64,000 nucleotides of DNA from contig NC_134963.1 in the NCBI RefSeq assembly GCF_965638725.1, positions 15,094,501 to 15,158,500 of the forward strand. Direction: 5' to 3'. Origin of the DNA: Aptenodytes patagonicus. Taxonomy: Eukaryota > Chordata > Aves > Sphenisciformes > Spheniscidae. Each line of letters begins with the position of its first letter. Position 1 is the stretch's first letter. The translations under genes were made by a program, and so were the position numbers. The notes below the pieces were generated by a model. That model was not told where the DNA came from. It ran no database searches and saw only the letters and a list, made by a program, of their open reading frames with translations. Below are positions 10,517-25,500 of the stretch, one piece after another.

Positions 10517-13500
10517 CTGTTAGGAAAGGAAAGAATCAGTTATCACCCCATGAAATGGCCTGCTGCAAGTCAATAAATCCTGCACCTCTCTCAAGTCTTG
10601 TTTCTGTCTCTAGAAACACCACTTCCTGATACTTTAAAGAAAAAAAAACCCTAATCCAGGAAAATATGCACAGAGTGTGCCAGTACGATTGGTCATAGAG
10701 CCTCATCTCCTAAGTGATGCTGACCCCATTTCCTAGTGGCATGAAAACTATTTTATGCCTGCGACCACACTGCCTGACATTAGGTTAGAGTAGCAGGATC
10801 CTGACCTGCTCCCACTCTGTTGGTCACAGGTCTTGGTTGTAAGCACAGGGAGAAGCTGCGGCACTGAGCTCTGATCCCTCAAGTCCCATGGCAGATCAGT
10901 TTCTAGGAGAGATCCTTCTCAAATGCTCCAAGGTGAGGCCGACTGCACAAGGTTGTCCTGGTAGAGGAGCCGAGCGCTTTCTTGCTCTAAGTCACCAGCC
11001 TGTGTTTCAACTATATCAAGTCACCAGCCTGGTTTTCGAGCATGTCTCACACAGCAAAATTAACTTTTCTAAATCCAAACTTCCCGAAGTTAAGAGAAAG
11101 TCCCCAAGAAGAGCATGTTGATTCTTTCTCAGAGCACCCCATTTCCTCCTTTGTACTAAAAGATAACTTGGTTAAGCACAACAGTTAAACAACACAGAAG
11201 CACTGGCATTAAAACGCAAAGGTGACCCAAGCTGAGGGCCCCTTTGCTCCTGCAGTATTTGTATAAAGCAGTGTGACTGGGAGGCAGCCCAGCAGTAAAT
11301 CACAGGCGCAGGTGCCCTGCAGCAGTCCCCAAATGATGTCATTTTTTCCAGCACAGTGCCAGATATACAAGTAGAAACAAAAGCTGCCGAAGTCACAAAG
11401 TCTGACTTCTCTGCAAGGCAGGGCAGGAACAAGATGGGATGCAGAGAACATCATTCAGGAATAATTCATCTGTCTCTGAAACTATTCAGTTCGCTACAGA
11501 GAGCATATACAAGTCGTATTAATCCACATAGGCTCTTTGAAGCTACTGTATGTCAGTGCGTGCAGCCGAAAGCACAAGAGCTTTCTACACCTCAGCGGGC
11601 TGGTGCAGGCTTGCAAAGTACCTTTTTTGTATACTGCACCACTGCAGAAAACAATTTACACTCCAGTATGCTCTGCAGAAGCATGGCTGAGCAGCGAGCT
11701 GTGTACAAAAGGAAAAACGCAGTGACGAAACAGAAGCTGGCCGGGGGGGGAGAGACTGAGACAGGCAAGTTCGGCACTAGGTGGGGAGCCTGAGAAACAT
11801 GCCGACTACAAGTTTTTGAGCCACAGATAGCTGGCCTGTGCTGCTACAAAGCAAATAAAAGAAAGACAAGAGTGGACAGGTAGATACCAAACTCACTGTA
11901 TGAAACAGGTGTTTTGGAATTAGCTACAGCTCAACCTACGGATTTACAGGAAGGACTCAAACTGAGGTACAATTACCTATATTAAGCTTGTTGTTATTTC
12001 TGAGCTGGTTAGATAAAACTCTGCATGCAGAATTGTTTAAGATTCTTTCAGTAAAAAACTATCATCCCGTCCCCAAACTCAGGTCAGTTAAGTTATGAAA
12101 CACTCCTTTCCCAAATGATCTGAGGATGTATTTTAGAGGGGATACTCAACAGTCAGGCAGCAAGATTTCATCAAGCAAGGACAAACTCTTCAATTTTCCC
12201 TAGCAACATCAAAACACTTGGATGCCACAGAGATGACAGTATCAACCTACAGCTTGGCTAAAATACTCTGTGCTCTGGAACCAGCCACCATTACACTTGT
12301 TTATAAACAACTGGACAAAAGATATAACAGATGACTCAGCCCCAGAAGCACTGTGGACAATTATCTAATTAGTTTTCACTGATATGCATATTTTAATATC
12401 ATCCCATGGCACACAAGAACCCTCCAAGAGGCCAAGTACTGCCTAATATGAGCCATAAGGCTGAGCTGCAATATTCCCAGTCCCCACTTCATCTTTTTGG
12501 ACTACTGAATATACAGTAACTCTCAGGACAGTAAGCAACACCTGCACTTCAAACCTACAAAGGCAGGACTGTCCCCTCCTGTAAAACCACCTCTTGCTCA
12601 CATGTACGGGACCAGAACATGCTAGGGAGCACCCCCTGGTGAAAGAGCTGAACTGCATTTTGTTCAGCATTTCCCCTCCAGCAGCTTCCACATCTTGTCT
12701 TAGCAAAATCCAGTCAGGCTGTGCAGCTAGCTGCCCTGCCAGCTGGATGGGATGCCTCCGTATCACAGGGAGAAGAACAAACATGAGGCAAAGAAACGCT
12801 CTGTTTACGATGTACAGAGTTACAGACATATATGTATAGGGCTTTTTTCCCTTTTGAAGCTCAGTTCAACATTTCTTGTATCCTAACCTCATATTCTGAC
12901 CACCAGACAAGAATTTCCTTTCTTATGGTAAGTTGCATAAAGAATGGGCGATAGAGATTTCACAAACGCAAAGAGGTTTAGAAGAGACAATTCACTTTTG
13001 TCCCATTCTTATCAGAGGTGGCACTCAAAGCCATGCTGCCTGTGCTCTCTGGGATCTTGGCACATACAGTCTCTTGATGACAGCTGCTCAGAACCATGCC
13101 CTGACAAGCGAAGTTTGTGTGCTCTCTCACTAGATCCTATTTTGAGGTCCTGCCCAAAGCACAGCTGTAATTTCAAAGAACAAGAGCTGCTGACAGAACT
13201 TCAGACTTCAGCAAAAGCTGAATTACCTCTTTTAAAAGCAACCGACATGGTTTACACCATAAAACCAATCACGTCCAAAACACGTTTCTAAGGCAAAAGG
13301 AGATTACACCGGAGTGGTCCTTAACGTTCATTCCTAGCAGTACTGATTTCATGGAGAGCAAACAACGCAGGCCATGAATTCAAGACCATTTTCCTTCCTA
13401 CCTCAACCTTAACTAACAGTTTATGTTTCATACTTAGAGTTAATCACTTAAGCATCCCTTTCTCCTAATGTACTTCTAAACAGAGAGTAAACACAGGAGA

Positions 13501-16500
13501 CTCCTGCTCACCTTGAGCAGCGTATCTGCAAGAGCCATCTTCCACTAGCACATTGTAGAAGGGCTGGTGGGGTCCATGTGGAAGGCTGTGGACGTTCATA
13601 TTCCGGATCCATTCATGCCCCATCATGCAGGCGGGATCCCAGCCATAAATCACGCAGTTATAGCCATATCTAATTAAAAAAAAATTGCACACCAAAGACT
13701 GTGAAAACTCCAGAGCCAGCTCTTTTTCCTCAAGACTAATATAGCACAAACAGGATAGGAGCCTCCTGTGAGTTGGCACAAGGGGGAGAGGACAAGAGGG
13801 AAATAAAAAAAAAAAATCAATTAAAAAAGATTGTGTGCATACTTGTGTGTGTTTTGAGGTGGGGGGAAATGACTAGGAGTGACTGGATAAATAGACTGGA
13901 ACAAACAGCTGAGGACAAAGGAAAACCAAATGTGAGCAAGAAATGAAAATGGGAAAGAGACTGGAAGTCAGCAACCGGGAGAACAGGAAACAAGAAACAG
14001 GGAGAGAATCAACCATCCTACTGTGTTGTGTAATTACTTCTGTGCCCATCACACAGACGTGGTAATCCCAATACTGAACTCCCAGAAACAAAGCCATCAT
14101 TATTTTCAGATTATTTATGCGATTAATCGCGAGGTATTATAACTGTCACTGCTGACGCCCTTCGAATATGCTCCAGATGTCGTGTTGAGTCGGAAGAGTG
14201 GCCGAAGCAACACAGCGCTGGCATGTCATTCTGGCAGAGCAGTGCAGACAGGAACACAAAGCCTCTGTACAATGCAGGAAGAAGGGGGAATAACAGCACA
14301 GGGAAAGATTCATAAGCTGTCTTAGGAATCTTACAATCTTTTTTGAAGTCGATTCTGTTCCACGGTCCCTCATTAACTGATTACTGATGTTTCTTCGAGA
14401 GCTCTGGGCTGTGGAAATTTTAGCTGTGTGATATACGATGACTCAGACAAGTCACCTCACAAACTTCTCTCTGCAAGCAAACAGCAGTGAATACACTCGC
14501 TCTCTCAAAGGACAGACAGAGCTGCTCCCATTTTTCTACGAGGTACATGGCATAGATGCACGTGCCTGGCATTTTCCATTCCAGGTACCTCCTCGGCAGA
14601 TAAAACCACGTCTCATTACTGTCAGAACAAACACTTCTGCACTCGTTGTTACAGTACAGCCTGCTAATGTGGTTTTGAAGAGCTCACCTCTTGTGTTTCA
14701 TAATCAGCCCAATCGAAAAGCAGACCTCTTTGTGCTTCTCATCTGAACGGTGCTTCACCTCAGGTCCCACCTCCTCCTTCCGACGCTCAATATGCTCCAG
14801 GGTATGTTGAACTAAGTACCCGACGGCCCCGTGCTGGGATGGGTCCAAAGCTTGGATATGCTGCAAGATGTCCAGAACCTTCAGCAACCAAAACAAAAAG
14901 ACAGACTCAGAACAAGTCTCTACAGCAGCCCGACACTTACAAATATATACAGATGTATTTCTCAAGTTAGCTGGGTCTAAGTGCCCAGGCCTAGAGGTCC
15001 GCCACATGAATTTTCCACACAGGACTGAGAACCTTTGCTCTAGCTACACACTCGCAAGGAGTTCTTCACACTTGCTTAGCCTGCAGAAATTGCAAACAGT
15101 CCTCTCCTTTTCTATTTGTAAAGCTCCCTACTTCCAGGGAAGGGTACTGTTGAGCACAGTAACCCCTTAAAACTAAGTCATACTAGCTAATCGCGTCACA
15201 TTTTGCGACCACAGGGCATTGATGAGACCGTTTCAAGGTTTCTGAAACGTTAAGAGAATACTGTTGCTAGTCTCCAAAATTGCTGCTGTGAAGTGATTCC
15301 AGATGACTTCTGCTGCACTTGAGAACAAACATTTCAGTTTAAGAGTTCCTCAGCATGTCTGTGGGAGCCTGGCAGAGGAAACGCAATTAACCTTTATGAT
15401 GCTATACCACGTAATAGCGAACAAGAGACAGAGAACCTGCTTGTCTCAGGATGACTAAAGAACACCAACTTTAAAAGTGCTCTCAAAGCAGCAAACCCTG
15501 TAGATCCAGAATACCAGCCTACCAACACCCTCTGGCACACTATCAGAGCATCTGCTGCCAAGTTTGTTAGAGGCAGGCAATGCAAGTTTTACTCTTTTTT
15601 TTTTTCTTGCTCTTAACAAAACTGCTGTCTAAACAGGTTGGGAAAAGACAGATACATCCATCCCAACATCAAACACCTCAAGTGCTGCCACAGTTCCAAA
15701 ATCTGACACACTTTAGCACCTGGCAAAAGGACTGTCTCCTTGATCACAGGCTGGAAGTTTTGGTCACTCTAAGTTCAGAGCAGCAGCAGAAGAGGAACAG
15801 AAATCTCAGGCTACTGAGCATGAACATCAGCCAAGAGGCGAAGAAAATAAATTCAGAAGAAGAACGGGTGAATAATTAGGTATGAGAAGAAGAAACGCAG
15901 CTCAGGCTTCTTGGCCACCTTAAGTCTCTGGCTGGCATCTTAAGAAGGATGTGAAAATCCTGAAAAATCCTACAGAAAAGGGAAGGCCTAGCACAGTGAC
16001 CATAGCTGCCAGAGATTCCTGGCAATTTCATTTACTGTTATTTGTAAACATCTAGGACAACACTCTGTGTAGCTCTGCTTGACTTTTAAGATTTTGTACC
16101 ACTTTCCATAAATCTGGCAGACCTCTATTAAATCTGGTATCTTCTGTTCTGTCAGACATACGAGCATTCTCTCTGGCTAGCTACAATCCTACCCGATAGC
16201 CTGGAACGACTGGATGCCTATGAGGATGCAATACTGCAAAGTCCAAGTTTGCATATTTTCATTGCATCTGGCAACATGGTGCAGAGAAACTACCTGTAAA
16301 ACTCAGCCACGGGGTTGTACTATTTGTTCTGAGGGGCAGCAAAATGCAAGTATGTATAGCCTTGGTGCTTTACAAACACATCGCTGAGTGCCAGAAAGGG
16401 GAAGGAAGATCTCTCAGTGTTTCACTTAGCTGTCCCCTATTTACGTACGGCTGCCATTTCAGCTCAGCGAGTCCCCCCCGTACACAATTTCTTAGTTTGT

Positions 16501-19500
16501 GCTGTTTCTTCTGTGGCGACCCTAAAACTTGCTGCCGCAAGAAAGGAACGGCAAGCTTAGCACAGTTTGTTCTTCAAAAGGAAGGCAGCTTCTCCAGCAG
16601 TCCTATGCTTCAGTTAATTTGGTGGAAAGAGCTTCGTTTTCTGCTCAGCTGTCCAGCCAATACTTCTGCCCCCTCACCCAAACCTCACATTTGGAAATGG
16701 CACAGGCACTGCCCAAGTGTGTGAGCTTCACTAAAATAGTACAGGAGATTTTGACTAGGGAACACCTCTTTGCTGTAATGACACACTAAAGAAAAAATAC
16801 TTTTTTGAGTTACATGCTTCTTCCCTCTGCCTTCCCCTGATTCACCGAAAGACACAGATAAGCTAGACAACTTGTAAGTCTCAGCACCTTCTTTCCCACA
16901 TTCACAAGATAGCAGGACTCACGTTGCTATGCTAAAGGTGATATTAAAAAAGAATCCCAAGGGCAGGAATATTAAGTTGCTTTTTCACAGAGCCACTGAT
17001 TGCGTGGCTAAGGTTTCAGAGAACAGCTTTGGTCAAATTTATAAAAGATAACTTCCTACAAGTTTTCTGATAAGGTAACTGCTCCTTTTACATGAGTCCA
17101 GCAAGAGTTTTACCACCACTACCACAATCTAGGCATAAACCAAATAGAATGCTCTTACAACTTACAGCCAGAAGTCCACAGTATTGGTTGCAAGATAAGT
17201 TGTCAGACTTGGGCAGTAAATCATAAATTATGACTCAGACTCGAGGCTGCTCACAAGTCTCCCCTAGGGCAAGCAAGCAAGCAAGCATCATCCTCTTTTT
17301 CCTGCTTCATATAGTAGAAATTGATTCTCTGAAATGTGATAACTCGTTCAATTGCGTTTATTACAGAAACAACTTGTGGCAGACTGTAATGCAAGCTGAC
17401 GTAGTCCAAAAATCAATAGACTAGTGTTAATAGCGCTTAGCCTATCAGAAAACATACGACCGAGTGGCGAGGTACCTTTTCTGGCCAGATTCCCAGGTGG
17501 AAGTATAACCTAGCCTGGAGCATTAGATGCTGCACATTGTCCGGATACATGGCCAGGTATAGATCCAACGAGTCTCTCAAGAGTTGGTAAGACTGATCAG
17601 TGCTTTCTCTGCCAGCAAAAAAGAAACTCAATTGTAAGGCTAGCTCTTCAACCCCTATCCCCAGTACTCCGATGTACAGGGATAGTCACCAAAAACGATG
17701 CTACAGGTACAGGCATGCTCATTCACTAAGAGTGACTCCGGCACTGTCTGTCACTCATGACATCCAACAGCCTGCTCAGAAGAAAAAAACTCTACACAAC
17801 TGATGATGGGACACTACCCTCCCACTTCACTGGTATTCTACTTGGTCAAATAATCCTACACAGAGAATTCACTCTCCAAGCCACTGCCTTTGGAAATCTG
17901 CTTTTGTGCCCCTAGCTTAATAACACCTAAAGCAATCCTTTTACTCTGTGGTTCCTGTCTATGGCTACTTGGGAAAGTGATTATCAGGGACATTTGAAAA
18001 TAAAACCAGATTTTCTACAAACCAACAGTACCTTTGAAACTGCTCATTTGAGCATGTGGGCTGTGCTTACCAGATCATAACAAAGGTCTCTGCTCTTAAG
18101 GGAGCAGTGGACAGTCCTTATCAGCTTTTCACAAAGGAAAAAAAAATGATCTGTCCATTTTCTTGAGGGGAACTACTTTTACTAAATATTTTTGTTTCCA
18201 CACAATACTGCTGCAGGTGATTAAAAGCAACTAGACAACGCAACATGAATTTTCAAGATCCCCTGAGGTGACTGACGCCTTTTTAAAGCACTCACTCAAA
18301 TACTGTGAAGAAGCAGTTATCAGATATGCAGAGAGTATACTCTGGGCCCTCTTTTCCACAGGCCTTACGGGCCAGATGATCCTCAACTCACCGCTTGCCG
18401 AGGTTTAAGAGATTTCCCACCATACGCTGCAAGACCTCTTTTGAAGTCACCACTCCATAGAACTCCTCTGTCACATGGTGGCCAATAAGGTACTCGCACT
18501 CCTTCACCGTCAGCTGCTTCCCCTTCCCAAAGGCGTCAATGTAGGTGTAGTCAAAAATATCTGTGCTTCTAATGAAACAACAAGGAAACTAAATTGTGAT
18601 GGTGGGTCTCGCGGTAAAGCAAGATTACCTATTTCTGTTCTTCCCTCAGCACTTTCAAGCTTGTTTTTAGAAGAAGTGTCATTCATACCTCAGCTCCCTC
18701 CTAAAAAGAGATTACCTGCCACCTTCTCTCTCCTCCTAGCAGCTTCTTCAGATAAACATTTATCTTTGGGAAAAGACAGAGAAACTAAGGGGATATTTTC
18801 ACTCCATCATGCCAGTTCTTTCCTTCAGATATTTTCAGGTTTGCTGTATCTGTCGCTAGATTATATTATGACGCTGCACTGGAAAGCGTAACAGAGCCCA
18901 TGCATATGGCATCTGAAGCCTAGTGCCAGAAGGGGTATATCTAGACAAAACCATTGCTCTGAATTGGACTGCTGATGTCATTCACAAAATACAGATATCT
19001 GTAAATTGATCATGACCTGGTCAAAGATGTATCCTGCACCAACTCAGAGAATTAAATGAGTACACAGAACAACAGCAATGGTCTCTAGCAACTGTTCTGT
19101 ATGAAAGGCTAGGTGAAATCAGCACCTTTTTTCTTCTTTTCAGTTTTTCATAATTTTCTTAAATAAGAGAAACATTACCTCATGGTTACTATTATTTCAC
19201 ACTCAGGAAATCTGCTACCATTCATCAACAGCAGAGCTGAATTCTGGGAAAACTTCTTTAGAGATCTGATCTTTTCCTCCATGTAGGTTGTAATTACGGA
19301 GAGAAAATAATTAAAACATTCTGGTGTAGGTCTGGAGCTGTAAATGCTTTCTGGCTTTTATTACTGTGGATACAACTTCAAAATTCAGCAGATCACTTAC
19401 CCTTCTTTTCCTTGACACCATCGCAGCAGAAAATGGCTAGGGAAGTTGACTGGTTCAAGCTTGACTCCTAGCTGCCTGGCAATTGTTAAATAAAGCACAG

Positions 19501-22500
19501 ACAAACTGATGGGAATTCCTGTCCTGCGGATCAAAACCTGGAGGATAAAAATGTCATAAAAACATTTTTAAGAAAAACACAAAACCCCAAGGTTTGATTT
19601 CACAGAAGAAAATACACCAACTTGACAGAATATGCACTAAAAGATGACATCATATTGACTTTACACCAAGTTGTTCTTCAGAGAGAATTATTTGTCTGAC
19701 TACATTCAGACAAATAAACACCACAAATAGAATGTCTCAAGCCTTGCAGCCTCCTAGTTTTTGCCTAACATACACGTACCTGGTGAATGTATGAATTCAG
19801 GGAGTTATAGTAATCCAGCTCGTTTCCTTTGTATTTTAACTGCTCATATAGGACACAATTCATAGCATCAAGTACCTGCCGCTGAAGCTCCACTTCTGGA
19901 ATCAGGACCTCTCCTAAAAACACACGCAATGAAATAAAGACTGAGAAAACAAGTGTACTTAACCTTTATGCAATGAACCTTATACCAAAATTCTTCATAT
20001 AACGTAAGACAGTCATCTCAATTCAGATAGTCAAGAGACTGGCTGGAGTTGACCATGGCAGTGCCCTAGCGCTCCGCTCACAACGTGGCCTGGCTCAGTG
20101 GATTGCCCTGCACCTCAGCCATGCAATAGTGATGCCTCGCTTCCTCCTGCGGCCGGAGGACTGGATCCTAACCAACCTGTGCCAGCACAGCACTGCAGCT
20201 GGACATGTCACACTGCCCAGGCATGGGAAGTGTGTTTTCACTGCTTGAGAGTCCCAGCTTGGCCACTCCAGGTATACAGGTACAGGCAGACCGCTCATTC
20301 TCTCTTTGAAAGACAGCAAACATTAGATAGTGCTTATAAAAAACAAGGAGCAAGATGCTGCCTGACCTTTGGAGATGTTAAAGCACGTACCTTTACTATT
20401 GCTGCTGACTTTCTGAGACTTGCAGAGGAAAAGAGGTCGATCCCCTTTCCCACAGCTCTGCTACAAGTATCAGGACTACTTAAGACTTCAGGGACAAATG
20501 GGGAAAAAAAGAAAAAAGAATTCCCCTCCCAATTCTTTTTGCTTAGACAGCATCAGGTGGACTGACAACCCTGGTCTATTGAGTCCCTGTGGCTGAACAA
20601 ATGGCTGTTTCCTGAACGATGGTTTAAGCAAATGTCAGAATATGCTTGCCAGGGGACAAAGAACAACAGCTCTTTAAGCTGCAATAATTCAACAGCTGTT
20701 TCACCTTGTCTGCCTGTATCTAGACTTGCAGAAATGCTCTGCAGTAAAGCATACGTTTCTGTACAGTACCTGCCTTGGAAGCCAAGCTGGGGTGCCTTGG
20801 ATTTTTCGACCGCAGGACTTTGCGCACTTTATCTGTGATATCATCCACCTGTGCCTGGACACTTTTTAAGCAGATGTCTGACAGCGGGTTACAGTATTGA
20901 TCAATTAAAACAGCACCTGGAAAAAACAAACTATATAAGAAACAGGACTTCAGTTTTTTCTTTGCTTAGTTTTACCTGCTCTAAATTCCAGACATGCAGC
21001 AAGCAATTGCAGCAGAACACAAGAGCTTTCCTTTTAAAATTTGCAGTCATATATTGGATTTATCACATAAAATGAAAAGAATAAGCTGACATGATAAATA
21101 CCAATTAAATTCAGTACTCCCCTCTCCACCATCTTGAAAGGGAAAGCAATAGATTCGTACATTGAGCAGGTATGCTGCTAGACCAGGCTTAACCAGCCAA
21201 CTCTCCGGTCACACTGCATCTCCTGGCATCCTCCCAAACAATGGTTTTTATTCAGAGCCCAAAACAATCTCAGCTTCACTTCTGCTTCAGTTCCGATTTC
21301 TCCCTGCCATATCCTCCATAGCTATCATTCTTGCTCATCGTTCCCTCTTCTCCTACATTCATCTTTCTCTTCCACACCTGCTCTCCATCTTCATGTCAGA
21401 AACCCACTATAACAGAACAGATTTTCATTTTCCTTCTGCCCAAGCCTCTTCTGTCAAACTTCTGCAGGAAAAAAATAGCCCTTTCTCAGAATCTTCTCCT
21501 TGTCATTTTGTCACCACTGCTCTTTCCAAAGCCTTCATATTGTTCAACCTTTGGAATCAACTGTATTCACCTGCAAGAATTTTGCACAGATCATACCTCT
21601 TCCCTGCTTCGTTAGCATGTCCATGACAGCCCTGTATTCAAGGATTCCAGCAGGGCCCCAAGGCATGTCTTCTTCCCTCCCCGCAGAGTGTTCCCCATGC
21701 TGACCAGATGAAGCTTCACAAAAGACTACCTGTTGGTGCTCTAATAGTACCTCCATGGCAGACAAATGCATATATTTGTGACCCACATGATTAAGTCACA
21801 TAATTAACTGTCTCGGTTGTTTCCAGAAAAAGTCACTTTTGGCTTTTCCTTCTTACCCTAACACAGTCCCTTCTTCAAAGGCTATTGCCACTAACAAGAA
21901 CCAGCTTTGGTGTTAGAGACTCTTTCGTATGACATTTTTGAGGTATATACCAAGAGTAGGGGACTATTCTACAGACATTGACAGCTTTCAATCCGTTCAG
22001 GAGACTATCTTCTCCATAGGAAGCCTGAAGAAGAGAATAATCCACCAGACTAAGGACATGAATTGCAGAAAAGCGTTTTCTTTCTTCATATCAGGTGCAT
22101 GTGCCTTCACACCATGTGACTGGACTTCCATCCATTCCCCAGCTCTACACTGCACAGCTTCAACGCTCCAGCAGTCAGACAGCTCTCGAGAGAAAGCCGC
22201 AGCGCACAGGCTATGAGCTACAACAACAATTCCCCCTGCCTGCAGCTTGCTCCTTGCCCTTATCTGAGAAGCTCTTGGGAAAGGAGATAGTAGGGAGCCG
22301 ACTCGAAATAGGATCAGTTGGTCTGTTAGGCCGTATTCAGCCCGTGGGACACAGTTAAAATGCTTCTGCAATGTCAGCTAATTAGGACGCTGAGCTACTG
22401 CTGATTTCCTCAATACATTATTCAAGATTCAAACGCAAGTGTTTTAACATTTCCTCCATTGCTTTTCAGCTCATCTGTCCACGGGCAATTATTCAAGTAT

Positions 22501-25500
22501 ACAGCACCAACAGAAGCTAATGTAATCCTGACATTCTGATGCAACACTATGCAACGACTGCAAGATTTTAAGGACTTCAGATACATCAAAAATCAAAACT
22601 TAATTCTGAGTCGTTGTCCAAGGGCTGATCAAAATATAACCAACGAAGGCTCTTTCCAAGTAAAACAACAATGATGGAAAGCTGTCATTAGGTGCTCTGC
22701 ACGAGATTTCTGCCAAAGACTCACCCTCCAAAAATGACTGCCGATCAGTTGGGCGTTGAAGATACTCCTTCAGATTTTTTAATATATTCTGTTGCCGTAG
22801 GAAGTATAGAATTTTCTTTGCATAGTACTTCCAGGTGAGACCTTTCCTGCACATTTAAATACAAAAAGTAGTATTGCCCTATACAAGCACTTTAAGGGTG
22901 AACATTTGATTTAACTTTTCCAGTGAATACAGGTTTACAATTTAGACTATTGCTTTTCTAAACAAGTCTGACAACACCATTATCACCGAAGAGTCAACCA
23001 AAAAGGTAAATGTTAAGAGGAAATTCGTCATCAAAAAACCACAATATAAGACACTTGCAAAACATTGCTCCCATCATCTCCAATTTTTATCCTATCACCA
23101 ATACGTATTTTTGAGAAGATACAGTATCATGGGAAACAACACAGATCTTAATTAAAGTAGCTCAGGAATGTCTGATTAAAATCCTACATTTTATTCATAA
23201 AACATTACCCTCTGTCTGACTGGATCCCTCCAGAATCAAACTTAAAGTATCCTCTCACCATTAAAAAGAAATTGATGAGGGACACGAATGCAGGTCCAAT
23301 AGTATTCAGAAGAAAAAAAAAAAAATCCCCAGAGCAAAAAAAAAACCTCTGTTGCCATGAAAAGGCAGGAACAGATCAACAGTTGGTCTGTAGATCACAC
23401 AGTCCAAAACCTTACAGCTTTTATAGTAAAGCCCCTTCACTTTCTAAATTAACAAGTGAAGGCAGAGTGCCCAAGAAGAAGCAATAGAGCTGGTTACTAT
23501 CCAGGTCAGGTTTGAAGAGGTGACCTGAAATATGACAGACCAACTTAGAGGCATTCAAATCACATGCATCTAAGCAAGCCCTGGCCTTTAGCAATGGGTT
23601 ACCCAGTGCCTCACTGAGCACTTTCACACCAAATAGTTAGGAATGGCACAACGCCCTGGCCCCCCAAAAACCCAGAGGGAGAATTTTACTGATTCCCAGG
23701 CTCTGCCCTTGCCATGTATTTAAAACAAGTCCAGTTTCCTTCTTCAGAAAAAAAACAAACCCTCTTTCCCTGCTTACATTTCCTCTCCTCCAGATTGCAG
23801 GTTAAGTCAGGGTTCTCCATCCTACCGGACAGGAGAACAATCAAACCTCGTAATACTTTATCCTCTTCCAATAAATTGGGATGCTCAATAGGGACAATCG
23901 CTTTATTGGGATATCTTCCAGGGAAATGATTTAGCCTAATGCTTCTGAATGGCAATGACTACAGCTTAATCAGGGTGTAATTAGCATCAATTCTGCTTTA
24001 TGGGGAGGCATTTGGCCAGTGCAAAGGCTCAAAAGCTTTTTAACCAGTTGTCAAATGAGAGATGTGTAGTCCCAGTTCAAATAGAGAAGGTAATAAAACA
24101 GATGTGAAAAAGCAAAAATGAGATGATTGCCATTCTAGTTATGTTTTTTCAAGGTCTACTAGCAGTCCCTTCAATCAAGGTTATTAGACTCCATTAAGAG
24201 CAATCTATTGCAGCTTCATATCACAGCAAAATCAGCATGGTTTATATGCTACCAGCAGAAAAACCTTCAAGTAAAGCAGTGACTTATTCATCTTGCCCAG
24301 TGTTAACCATGGTGATGAGAATACCTAGGCAGATGCAAACCAGAACTTTTATTTACTTGCTTGGCATTTCACCTGTCTGCATCATTTACAGAACTGCAGA
24401 TTTTGCAGTGGCTGAATTAAACGCAGTTGCTTATTTGGGGACAAAAATTGTACCAACCTACTACAGCTAAGAAAAGCAACAAGAGGGGGAAAAAAAAAAG
24501 CCAAACAAAAACCAGCTGTAGTTTCATGATATAGGGATTCATGGTTGCAATCCTCATTGAGTATTCCTGCTTCCCTCCGGTGCTGCGGGCCCATCCTGCA
24601 AATCAGTTCAGCAAACTGACCCAGGTTTAAATAAAAAAGGAACATGAGGATGGGAGCTCCTTAAGCCAAAACTACTGCAGAGAAGAGGGTACATGGAACA
24701 TGTCCCAAGAGATGTCATGAACTGGCAAAGAATCAAGCAACAAACAGCAACACAAAGCCAGAGGACCTCCTTCTCGTAGAATAGTTTACACGGTTTTTTT
24801 CTGGGAATATTAAATTAGTTCTGAAGTTAAACACACAGCAACACTTCCCAGCCTCGGTAAGCCTGGGGATGTTGTTTTACGAGAGTGACAAAAGGACAGA
24901 AGCTGAGGTCAGGCATTCACCACAGTACCGTTCTCCTTTAACTGGTGAAAGGGAAAAAAATCTCTTCCATTTCTAACCCCTCACTCTTTCTTACCTTCCT
25001 TCCATGTTAAGGATACACATCAGCTCATCCTCAAAAAAATGACTTGGGCACCCGAGAGTCTCAATGTCACTGAATCCATCACAGGGGACCTGTCAAACCA
25101 GACAATGAATTATGCAGAGCACAACAGATTCTTTCCAAAAGAACATAATTTCATAAAAAGTCTCAAAACCAATTTTGTTCTATTTTTTAAAGATCTTAAA
25201 AATGTCCAGCTCAGCAAGTATTCATAATCTCCACTCCATCAATTTATTACAAGGACCCATTGAGAACACCAGCAGCACCCTACAGCAGTTTGAGCTAACT
25301 GATACAGCATTTAGGGCTCCTACAGAGGGTGTGTGGACCAGCACAAGCATACCAGATCTTATGCAGGCTGGGCCCAAGCTGAAAGTGATTTTAAGGTGGA
25401 ATCAACTTTTGCCTGTGGCTGACCAAACCTCTACAAATCCTCCCTAGTGTAGCAGATTGCTCCTGGGGGAAGGAATGAAGGAGCAGGAGCCTTCATTTCA